Below, in pieces: positions 1 through 6,254 of a stretch of 31,507 nucleotides of DNA (position 1 is the stretch's first letter; every line of letters begins with the position of its first letter). This DNA comes from a virus. Below the pieces are notes generated by a model. The model saw nothing but the letters and a program-made list of their open reading frames with translations. It did no database searches and was not told the DNA's origin. The stretch is taken from positions 1 to 31,507 of IMG/VR virus record IMGVR_UViG_3300005514_000004; one strand, written 5' to 3'. The position numbers were made by a program, and so were the translations under genes.

Positions 1-19
1 AAAAGCAGGCATTTATAGT

Positions 20-35
20 TTGGCACGCCTTATGC
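20..35 (+). promoter_or_regulatory. sigma-54-like promoter motif (weak candidate)
   Basis: The sequence TTGGCACGCCTTATGC carries the GG and GC dinucleotides exactly ten bases apart, as in the sigma-54 -24/-12 element (consensus TGGCACG-N4-TTGC), with one mismatch in the -12 box. Transcription would start about 12 bases after the GC, at or next to the ATG at 48, giving an essentially leaderless message. This fits the absence of a Shine-Dalgarno box there. Only 19 bases precede it in the window, so no activator site can be judged. Chance occurrence is quite possible. Confidence 0.22.
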
Positions 36-47
36 GATACTATTGGC

Positions 48-335
48 ATGAGTTACGAGATAGGCGACACAGTAGAGGGAGAGACGGTAGCAGAGACGGG
101 GAAGTATTATCGGGTTTGGGGGTGGATTGAAGAGGATGTGGAGGTTGAAGATTTTTACTCTCACAAACTGGCCGAGGCAAAACGGTATGCCAAGAAAGTA
201 AACAAGACAGGTTGCTGTCAGATCAAGGAATACGAATGCTGCTTCAATGAGTGTGGTGAGATGATTCAGCACCTCGATGATGAAACGGCAATATTTGATC
301 CGGTTTGGGGAATGGCTAGACAGGTAGTAATTTAA
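48..335 (+). CDS. Small acidic hypothetical protein (95 aa)
   Basis: I do not recognise this protein. It is 95 residues, acidic in the first half, with a basic helix-like stretch (KLAEAKRYAKKV) near residues 41-52. Four cysteines follow, two of them paired (CC near 57 and CC near 64), plus one near 69; that could bind a metal or form disulfides, but no known zinc-finger spacing is obvious. No signal peptide or membrane segment is visible. The ATG at 48 has no Shine-Dalgarno sequence in front of it. It stands alone at the left edge, ahead of a terminator, and is separated from the scaffold gene by almost 700 bases, so it may be the last gene of an operon lying to the left of the window. Confidence 0.6.
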   Translation: MSYEIGDTVEGETVAETGKYYRVWGWIEEDVEVEDFYSHKLAEAKRYAKKVNKTGCCQIKEYECCFNECGEMIQHLDDETAIFDPVWGMARQVVI

Positions 336-349
336 ACTCAATTTACCCC

Positions 350-469
350 ATGTCAACATACCCGGCCATCAATCAAAACGCCTTAGAACGCAATCCTGGC
401 CCTGTTTTTTTAGGCTAAAACGCCTCAGATTACTACCGGAAGATTCGTGCCGGGAAGAAGCCCAAATAA
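350..469 (+). pseudogene. Mini-ORF interrupted by an in-frame TAA (22 + 16 codons)
   Basis: An ATG at 350 opens 22 codons (starting MSTYPAINQNALE) and stops at TAA 416-418. The same frame then continues at once for 16 codons that read like a natural protein tail (NASDYYRKIRAGKKPK) to TAA 467-469. The stop follows a run of seven T residues (405-411). Read through, the product would be a basic peptide of about 39 residues. The SDYYRKIRAGKK ending resembles the C-terminus of small phage proteins, but I cannot name a family. No Shine-Dalgarno sequence precedes the ATG. It may be a decayed gene, a sequencing error, a recoding event or chance. Confidence 0.25.
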
Positions 470-492
470 CCCAACCTCACATGGAAAAGAAG

Positions 493-527
493 ACGGGCGG
501 CCCGAAATGAGCCGCCCGTTTCTGTTT
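493..527. terminator. Bidirectional intrinsic terminator
   Basis: A perfect 9-bp stem, ACGGGCGGC (493-501) with GCCGCCCGT (511-519), encloses a 9-base loop. It is followed on the plus strand by TTCTGTTT and preceded by AAAAGAAG, which reads CTTCTTTT on the minus strand. It can therefore stop transcripts from both sides: the left-hand plus-strand gene(s), and the small minus-strand gene whose stop codon lies at 526-528. Confidence 0.8.
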
Positions 528-633
528 ACTGTTTTTCCCTCCTGATGACGTAAGCCACTGCTGCACATCCCAGCGCAACATTAGCTGCGGTATCAATGAG
601 GGCCATAACTAGTCCCAGTTCGCTTCCACCCAT
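526..633 (-). CDS. 35-aa single-pass membrane microprotein
   Basis: Reading the minus strand from ATG at 633 gives 35 codons: MGGSELGLVMALIDTAANV, then a hydrophobic stretch (ALGCAAVAYVI) and a basic tail (RREKQ). This looks like a one-pass membrane peptide with a positively charged C-terminus. A good Shine-Dalgarno sequence (AGGAAGGGGG on the minus strand, plus-strand 641-650) lies about 7 bases before the ATG. Its stop codon abuts the terminator at 493-519. It is the only convincing minus-strand gene in the window and is transcribed away from the morphogenesis operon. A TTGACA box (plus-strand 683-688) lies upstream, but no convincing -10 box matches it. The function is unknown; small holin-like or superinfection-related membrane peptides are possible. 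Confidence 0.55.
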   Translation of the reverse strand: MGGSELGLVMALIDTAANVALGCAAVAYVIRREKQ

Positions 634-695
634 AACATACGCCCCCTTCCTGATCAGTTAGACGCTAAACCTTACCATCTGGTGTCAATTAAAAA

Positions 696-747
696 TGGCG
701 GAATTTAATTAAAAATAAATGCGGGATAAGTGAGTTTATTTCCGCCA
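696..747. repeat. Inverted repeat TGGCGGAA / TTCCGCCA
   Basis: TGGCGGAA at 696-703 is the exact reverse complement of TTCCGCCA at 740-747, around a 36-base AT-rich spacer. The right arm overlaps the start of the first 28-bp direct repeat, so the two elements may belong to one protein-binding region. Confidence 0.5.
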
Positions 748-831
748 AATAATCAACGGACAAAATACCCCATTCAATTGGGTGTTCTTTAAGGTGATTG
801 TGTCCACCAAATAATAAACGGACAAAATACC
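742..831 (+). repeat. 28-bp imperfect direct repeat (two copies)
   Basis: Copy 1 spans 742-769 and copy 2 spans 804-831. They differ at two positions (CCGCC/CCACC and AATCAAC/AATAAAC) and share the block CGGACAAAATACC unchanged. The start-to-start distance is 62 bases, about six helical turns. Such paired long repeats upstream of an operon suggest activator or repressor sites, or a duplicated phage promoter. Confidence 0.6.
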
Positions 832-1009
832 ACCTCCTTCGCTATGTTGGTGCATTAAGATTCATTAACCATCCGTTCGGGAAGCACTCCCTTTCTTCAG
901 AGCCTTTTTTCTTGTCTACCTTAAAACGGCGAAATGTTTCTGCGTTTTTTTCGCCTCACATAATTAAACGCTGGGGATACCGACCCACTTTGCGGGTCAC
1001 AAAAAAGCA

Positions 1010-2023
1010 ATGGCGACAAAAGTTGGGCAAACGGACAGCCCCCAAACCGTGGAAGTTACAGACGAAGCCAGTTTGGCAGACGCTCTGAAACAAACATTGG
1101 AACTAGAGACTGTTCCGCAAGAAGAAACGCCAGACGAAACCCCTGCTGAAGCAGAGGCCGAGGAAGGCAAAGAGGACGTTCTTTCACATACCGAAGAAGA
1201 AGCAGAAGCAGAGGATGAACCGGCTGCCGATGAAGATGCAACGGAAGCAAACGCCGGGGAAGACGAAGCAGAAGCCGAAGATGCCGAGGAGGAGACTCCC
1301 CGTGGCGTTCAAAAGCGGATTGATAAGTTGACGAAAAAATGGAAGGGGGCCGAGGAGACGATAGCCGATTTAAAGGCTAAACTCGAATCCAAGGACTCCG
1401 AACCGGAGGCAGTTGCTACGGCTCCTGTCACCCCGGACAACCCTTTCGCGCATGTCACGAAGCTGGAGGACGTACAACGGGAAGAACACAACGCCGAGCA
1501 GGTGATGGATTGGTGCGACGACAACATGGACGGAGCAGTGGTCAACACCAGTGACGGTGAAGTGGAATACTCAGCCGAGGAGGTGCGCGAGATACGTAAA
1601 CAAGCATCGAAGGCGATCCGCAAATGGCTTCCGCAACGGACGCAATGGGTTCGGGAATATCAGCAGAATGAGGAGTACGCAGGCAAAGTATACAAGTGGT
1701 GGAATGATAAAGCCTCCTCCGAGTATCAGTCAGCCGCCTCAATCCTGCGTGAGTTTCCTGCGATTCAGCAGTTTCCCGATTACAAGATTATCGTGGGCGA
1801 TACCTTGGTTGGGATGACTAAGCGTCTTCGCGCGGAACATCAGGCCAAGCAGCCGAAGGAAACAGCGGCACCGAAGAAGGCACCGAAACAGCCAGCGGCA
1901 CCGACTGCCGAACCGGCCCCGGTGGATGAATCGACAGTCCGTTCATCTTCTGCACGAAAACGCTTCTCTGAGACGGGTGAAGTGGACGACCTCGCCCAAT
2001 TAATCGCCGCAGATCATTTATAG
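1010..2023 (+). CDS. Capsid scaffolding protein
   Basis: This 337-residue protein should guide assembly of the major capsid protein and be lost or cleaved before DNA packaging. The first 100 residues are extremely acidic (Glu/Ala/Asp runs). A basic coiled-coil segment follows near 100-125 (RGVQKRIDKLTKKWK), then a proline/alanine/lysine linker near 278-300 and a short C-terminal motif ending in FSETGEVDDLAQLI. This charge layout is typical of phage scaffolds, where the C-terminus binds coat protein. It sits 30 bases upstream of the coat gene, the usual order. The ATG at 1010 has only a weak upstream box (AAAAAAGCA), so translation may be modest or start elsewhere. The function rests on composition and position, not catalytic motifs. 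Confidence 0.8.
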   Translation: MATKVGQTDSPQTVEVTDEASLADALKQTLELETVPQEETPDETPAEAEAEEGKEDVLSHTEEEAEAEDEPAADEDATEANAGEDEAEAEDAEEETPRGVQKRIDKLTKKWKGAEETIADLKAKLESKDSEPEAVATAPVTPDNPFAHVTKLEDVQREEHNAEQVMDWCDDNMDGAVVNTSDGEVEYSAEEVREIRKQASKAIRKWLPQRTQWVREYQQNEEYAGKVYKWWNDKASSEYQSAASILREFPAIQQFPDYKIIVGDTLVGMTKRLRAEHQAKQPKETAAPKKAPKQPAAPTAEPAPVDESTVRSSSARKRFSETGEVDDLAQLIAADHL

Positions 2024-2039
2024 ACGAGTGGCACAAAAA

Positions 2040-2047
2040 AAAGGAGG
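2040..2047 (+). promoter_or_regulatory. Strong ribosome binding site for the capsid gene
   Basis: AAGGAGGG lies 6 bases before the capsid ATG at 2054 and is among the best Shine-Dalgarno matches in the window. This fits a protein needed in hundreds of copies, in contrast with the weak site before the co-transcribed scaffold. Confidence 0.75.
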
Positions 2048-2053
2048 GCTATA

Positions 2054-3049
2054 ATGGCCGTAACATTAGAACGCACACAAGTTGGTAAGAGAGAGGATTT
2101 AGCCGATCTTATTGCCAACGTGGATGCACACGATACTCCGGTGACTTCTGCCGCTAAAAAAGGCAGCAAGCCCGGTAATACATTAATGACATGGCAGGGA
2201 GACAGTTATGCCTCCGCCGTCAGCACAGGAACCGTGGATGGAACTGATGTGTCTTCTTACGAAGACCCCGGTGCCAATCGCGCACTTATACAAAACTACG
2301 TTCAAGTCTTTCGTCGCGCTTTTCGCGTATCGACGTTGGCGATGGACGTTAGCAATGTTGCTGGACTCAACTCTGAGTTGGCCGGTGGTATCGCTAAGAA
2401 GATCGTAGAACTGAAACGTGATATTGAGCTAACTGTTTGCTCTGCAAACGATGCTCAAGCTGATGACGGGTCTGACGCTTACCTCACTAAGGGGTTGGCA
2501 ACTTGGATCAGTACCGCTGGTGGTTCTGTGCTTCAGGTTCCGAGTGCATACCGCACTCCGTCTGCAAGTATTGAGACGACTGCTACCACTGCTAATATCA
2601 CTGACGAAACGGTGCAGGACGTGCTTAGTTCTATCTTTGCCCAAACCGGCAATATCAAGAGCTACATGATGCCCTGTGGACGCACTCTAAAGCGTGGTTT
2701 AACGGATCGCCTGACCGGCATTCGCACCGCTGCTGAAGGTTCGACTACCAGCACACCTGCAACTCAGGTTCGCACGTTCAGTCCGGTCAACGGCAAGAAA
2801 ATGACAGTCTCGCTGGATGTGTTCAGCGGAGATTTTGGCACAATAAGTTTGGTGCCAAGTAACTTCATGCCAGCCGCTACGGATGGACATGTTCTGGACA
2901 TGAGTGGTATCGAGTTGCGTTACAGCAGCCTGCCAGAAGTTAAGGAACTACCTGACGCTGGTGGTGGCCCGATCCGCATGATCCAAGCCATTGCAGCCCT
3001 TGTGGTTCATAACCCATTGGCACACGGTAAGTTCGACCTTGGCTCCTAA
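2054..3049 (+). CDS. Major capsid protein (SU10/DUF5309-like, HK97 fold)
   Basis: This 331-residue protein builds the icosahedral shell. The N-terminus (KREDLADLIANVDAHDTPV, then a TWQGDSYAS motif near 50) matches the pattern I know for the SU10-type major head protein family (DUF5309): a DL-x-D/L-I segment, a TP motif and a W-x-x-D box. The length is normal for that family. No membrane segment or signal is present. It lies between scaffold and portal-side genes. A Shine-Dalgarno box of high quality precedes it. The family call is from memory of the pattern, not a search. Confidence 0.88.
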   Translation: MAVTLERTQVGKREDLADLIANVDAHDTPVTSAAKKGSKPGNTLMTWQGDSYASAVSTGTVDGTDVSSYEDPGANRALIQNYVQVFRRAFRVSTLAMDVSNVAGLNSELAGGIAKKIVELKRDIELTVCSANDAQADDGSDAYLTKGLATWISTAGGSVLQVPSAYRTPSASIETTATTANITDETVQDVLSSIFAQTGNIKSYMMPCGRTLKRGLTDRLTGIRTAAEGSTTSTPATQVRTFSPVNGKKMTVSLDVFSGDFGTISLVPSNFMPAATDGHVLDMSGIELRYSSLPEVKELPDAGGGPIRMIQAIAALVVHNPLAHGKFDLGS

Positions 3050-3056
3050 AAGCTAA

Positions 3057-3434
3057 ATGCTCGAACATGCAATTCAATCTCTGCCTGAGGGTCTTGGTCG
3101 TCAAGTGACTGAGATTCTTGGGCAGAGACTTTTTGATCAACAGTCTGCCGCATTCACGGATGCAAAGGCTATTGCCACCAACAACAACAATCTTTCCTAC
3201 GCCAGAACCGATGGCCTTGGGGAAATGCGCGGCAGCATCCCGGCAGGTGCATACCATTACTGGGGTAACCGTTTAGGTTACGAGTGCTGGGGTGACAAAC
3301 AATTTATGGACGAATACCTGCGCGACAATCCTGAAGCGCGGGTAAAGACGCACGGTGATAAGATTCAGGTTGGTTATGATGGTGACGGATTTATTCATCA
3401 CCGGCCCGGTCGCAAGGTAAAGGTTTACAGGTAA
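3057..3434 (+). CDS. Small hypothetical protein between capsid and portal (125 aa)
   Basis: I do not recognise a family. It is a soluble, charged protein with a helical N-terminal third (LEHAIQSLPEGLGRQVTEIL), a central Gly/Tyr/Trp-rich part (YHYWGNRLGYECWGDKQF) and a basic C-terminus (HHRPGRKVKVYR). It starts 7 bases after the capsid stop and ends in a one-base TAATG overlap with the portal gene, so it is translationally coupled within the head operon. Position suggests a head decoration, head completion or assembly role, but nothing in the sequence proves it. Confidence 0.7.
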   Translation: MLEHAIQSLPEGLGRQVTEILGQRLFDQQSAAFTDAKAIATNNNNLSYARTDGLGEMRGSIPAGAYHYWGNRLGYECWGDKQFMDEYLRDNPEARVKTHGDKIQVGYDGDGFIHHRPGRKVKVYR

Positions 3435-5542
3435 TGGACGACAAACTTGCAAAGCATAGTGACTCACCTGATGTCGGTGAACTGATCAAGGAGTATAAGC
3501 GTTCATTGGATGAAGGACTGAGCCTGTCCGATATTCGTGACTCAGAGGATACCCGTTTCGCCCGTTGGTCAGGTCAGTCTGATGACGGCAAGAAGTGGAG
3601 CAAGAATTTAACTGAAGGAGTCCAAGCCTTCCCGTTTGACGGTGCATCCGACTGCCGGGTTTATCTAGCTGACCAGATCATCGGTGACTGCGTTGACATG
3701 TTAACCGTGGCCCACAGCAGGGCCGACCTTCGCGTTAACCCGGTTGAACTGACTGACACTGAACCCAGTGCCGCCGCGACCACATTGGTCAACTGGGTAC
3801 GCACCACGATGCAGAATGATTTACAGCGCGAGGCGGAACTGCTCGCCAACTACACCTCGACCTACGGATGGGCTGCCATGTTTGTTGGCTGGGAGCAGCA
3901 GGCGACTTTACGAAACAAACCGATCACGATGGAGCAGTTAATTATGATTGCCCAAGAGAGTGACCCGGCAAGTATACTGGCCGAGTTACCTGAGATGGTG
4001 GCGGACAAGGATCGTGCCGATCAGGCTTCCGAATTATTGATGCAGTTTGTGCCTGACCTGAAGAAGCGCAGGGCTAATAAGATCGTTAAGGAATTGCGTG
4101 AGGACGGGGCGACAGTCTTTCCAGAAGCCTATCTTTGCCGCAATCGTCCATCCATTGTTGCCCTGAAACCGCACGAGGAAATTTCCATCCCGCCTGAGAC
4201 AATTGATATTCAGAATGCGCGTGTGATATTCCGCAGGCAATACCTGACAGAGGTTGAGTTGCGAAGCAAGGTGACGACAGATAATTGGGATGAAAAATTT
4301 GTCGATGCGGCACTGAACACCTCTGGTCGTTCATTGAACTATCTGGATCAGACAACCCTGACAGGCTTGGTCAGTGAATTTAACCGGAGCGATAATTTGG
4401 TTGAGGTTGTTTACGCTTACACGCGCCAGATTGATGCCAACGGTGTTCCATCAATTTACTACACGATTTTCTGCCCGTTAATTTCGGACGTGGACGGCAA
4501 TAAACTTTTCGCCCTTCACGAGATGCTCGACTACGCCCACAACCAGTATCCGTTTGTCCTGTTCAGGCGTGAAAACGTCACACGGCGCGTGGTTGAGTCT
4601 CGCGGGGTGCCTGACATTGTTAAGACGTGGCAGAACGAGATAAAGGTGCAGCGTGATTCGATCTTTGATGCTACGAGCTTTGAGACGATGCCACCCTTGC
4701 AGGTTAGCAAACGTCTTGGCATGGCAAACAAGATAGGGCCGGGGGTTCAGTTGCCTGTTACCAAGCCCGGAGACTATGCGTGGCTACAGCCACCCTCCAG
4801 ACCCCCTGCAACGGCCTTCAGCTTGATTGAGGCGATCCAAGAGCAGGCAGACGCATATTTTGGCAGGCCCAACGCTAAAATCCCTCAGACGCAAACTATG
4901 ATGAAGCAACAGCGCATGGTGAATGAGTGGTTGCGGTCTTATTCGGAGGTGTACCGGCAGATGTTCAGGTTATGCGTCCAGTACCTTTCACCTGAAGAGA
5001 TTATGCGTATCACGAGCAGTCAGGCTTCTCAGGCGATCACTCAAGATGCTGTTCGTTTTGATTTTAATTTAAGGTTCAATGTGAGCGAGATGGACAACGA
5101 GATGGTGAAGCAAAAAATGCAAACCATCGCACAAGCCATTGTTCCGCTGGATGTTGGCGGTACCATTGATCGCAGCAAACTGGTTAACAAATTACTCAGG
5201 GCAGTTGCTCCTGAGAGTGCAGATGAATTGCTGACCGATCAACAGGGTGCCAGCCGAAAACTTTACGAGGAAACGAAGGGCGAGATTACCGGAATGTTGG
5301 TGGGCGTCGAGGCCACCTATCAGGACATGAGCAACGAACCCACTGCCGGGACTAAAATGCAATTCGCTCAAGAGATTGCGAGCAGCAGCCCCGGCGTTCA
5401 GGAGGCGATGCAGGGCAACGAGTTGTTCAAGGAATTGTTTGGCAAGTATATGCAAAATTTACAAATGGGGGTGTCCCAAATTCAGAATAAACAGGTGGGA
5501 CTCACCGGGGTAGCTCCTGCGGGTCAGGGAGGTGGACAATGA
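3434..5542 (+). CDS. Portal protein (P22 gp1-like size class)
   Basis: At 702 residues this is the size of P22-type portals, which form the twelve-fold ring at one capsid vertex for DNA entry and exit. Features consistent with this are an acidic N-terminus followed by an EDTRFARWSGQSDDGKKW segment, an aromatic early region around PFDGASDCRVYLAD, long helical C-terminal segments, and a low-complexity Gln/Gly end (QMGVSQIQNK, GQGGGQ) like the barrel of long portals. It overlaps the upstream gene by one base and the downstream connector gene by four (ATGA). It sits directly between the coat and connector genes. No terminase gene is next to it in this window, which is unusual. Confidence 0.82.
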   Translation: MDDKLAKHSDSPDVGELIKEYKRSLDEGLSLSDIRDSEDTRFARWSGQSDDGKKWSKNLTEGVQAFPFDGASDCRVYLADQIIGDCVDMLTVAHSRADLRVNPVELTDTEPSAAATTLVNWVRTTMQNDLQREAELLANYTSTYGWAAMFVGWEQQATLRNKPITMEQLIMIAQESDPASILAELPEMVADKDRADQASELLMQFVPDLKKRRANKIVKELREDGATVFPEAYLCRNRPSIVALKPHEEISIPPETIDIQNARVIFRRQYLTEVELRSKVTTDNWDEKFVDAALNTSGRSLNYLDQTTLTGLVSEFNRSDNLVEVVYAYTRQIDANGVPSIYYTIFCPLISDVDGNKLFALHEMLDYAHNQYPFVLFRRENVTRRVVESRGVPDIVKTWQNEIKVQRDSIFDATSFETMPPLQVSKRLGMANKIGPGVQLPVTKPGDYAWLQPPSRPPATAFSLIEAIQEQADAYFGRPNAKIPQTQTMMKQQRMVNEWLRSYSEVYRQMFRLCVQYLSPEEIMRITSSQASQAITQDAVRFDFNLRFNVSEMDNEMVKQKMQTIAQAIVPLDVGGTIDRSKLVNKLLRAVAPESADELLTDQQGASRKLYEETKGEITGMLVGVEATYQDMSNEPTAGTKMQFAQEIASSSPGVQEAMQGNELFKELFGKYMQNLQMGVSQIQNKQVGLTGVAPAGQGGGQ

Positions 5543-6246
5543 GGACATTAACATTCAGTAATGTGCTGAACGGAGTAGCCCAGTTGTCTGGGTTGGATCG
5601 GGACAATCTCTCCACGACCGAGTTTCAACGTATACGAGATTTGGCTGATGGCCGGTTGTCGATGTGCTGGGAGGGAGAATATTGGCCTGATACTATTCGA
5701 GTAGCCAGTGCAACTGTCACCACCACTGACGGGGTTGAGACTGCGCCTTTCCCGGCTGACGCAGGGGAGATACTGAATGTAAGCAGTAAGAACCCCCGGA
5801 AGACCACGGTCAATACTCAGTTAGGTTGGTCTATTTATGATGACGGGACGAATCGATATATTCAGTTGCGTGACGATGCTACACCGATCTGGCTGGAGTA
5901 CCGAATTGTTCGGCCTAACCTGACAGGATCAACCTACAGTAGCACGTCTGCTTACAGCAGCGGTGATCAGGTATACTTTGGCGGAAACTTTTATGATGCA
6001 AACACGAGTGTGGCTGTGACTGAGTCGCCCACTGCATCGGCGGCCAAGTGGGATGTCGTGAAAATCCCGGCAATCTTTCAAGTGTACCTGACTCGCGGAA
6101 TTTACGCTGATTACCTCCGCTCGACAGGCAATAACGAATTGGCGTTGTCGGCTGATCGTAATGCGGAGAGTTTATTAATGATGGAGGCTGACAAACTTTA
6201 TCGCCAGCAGGGGCAGGTGCGCCGGTTGGATGTTCAAACATATTAA
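5539..6246 (+). CDS. Head-tail connector / tail adaptor protein
   Basis: This 235-residue protein is probably the adaptor that docks below the portal, as gp4 does in P22 or the tube protein A in T7. The N-terminus (FSNVLNGVAQLSGLDRD, then FQRIRDLADGRLSMCWEGEYWP) is helical and recalls adaptor proteins whose helices dock on the portal. The middle is beta-rich and includes a short carbohydrate-module-like insert (YSSGDQVYFGGNFYDANT, residues about 137-154). The C-terminal helix (DRNAESLLMMEADKLYRQQGQ) is adaptor-like. It starts inside the portal stop (ATGA), indicating coupled translation. Assignment is by position and architecture. Confidence 0.65.
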   Translation: MRTLTFSNVLNGVAQLSGLDRDNLSTTEFQRIRDLADGRLSMCWEGEYWPDTIRVASATVTTTDGVETAPFPADAGEILNVSSKNPRKTTVNTQLGWSIYDDGTNRYIQLRDDATPIWLEYRIVRPNLTGSTYSSTSAYSSGDQVYFGGNFYDANTSVAVTESPTASAAKWDVVKIPAIFQVYLTRGIYADYLRSTGNNELALSADRNAESLLMMEADKLYRQQGQVRRLDVQTY

Positions 6247-6254
6247 GGGGAAAA

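Larger units (their letters stand above)
640..1009 (+). promoter_or_regulatory. AT-rich intergenic control region ahead of the morphogenesis operon
   Basis: These 370 bases hold no gene I believe. They contain an AT-rich block (about 685-740), an 8-bp inverted repeat (696-703 with 740-747), a 28-bp direct repeat (742-769 and 804-831), and a small 5-bp hairpin (982-986 with 994-998) just ahead of the scaffold ATG. The position, between a divergent small gene and the scaffold-capsid-portal operon, suits late-gene promoter and regulator sites. No convincing sigma-70 -35/-10 pair was found on the plus strand, so a phage-specific activator or polymerase may be used; this is inference. Confidence 0.4.

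Noticed and set aside
30-359. 109-codon minus-strand frame opposite the first gene
   Set aside because: It is antisense to the 95-aa frame, has no ribosome site and carries no recognisable features.
771-790. Possible terminator at ACCCCATTCAATTGGGTGT followed by TCTTT
   Set aside because: The stem is only four base pairs with mismatches; it falls between the two direct repeats and is better explained as spacer.
798-1088. 96-codon open frame ahead of and overlapping the scaffold gene
   Set aside because: It needs a TTG start inside the second 28-bp direct repeat, has no ribosome site, an odd composition and ends inside the scaffold gene in another frame.
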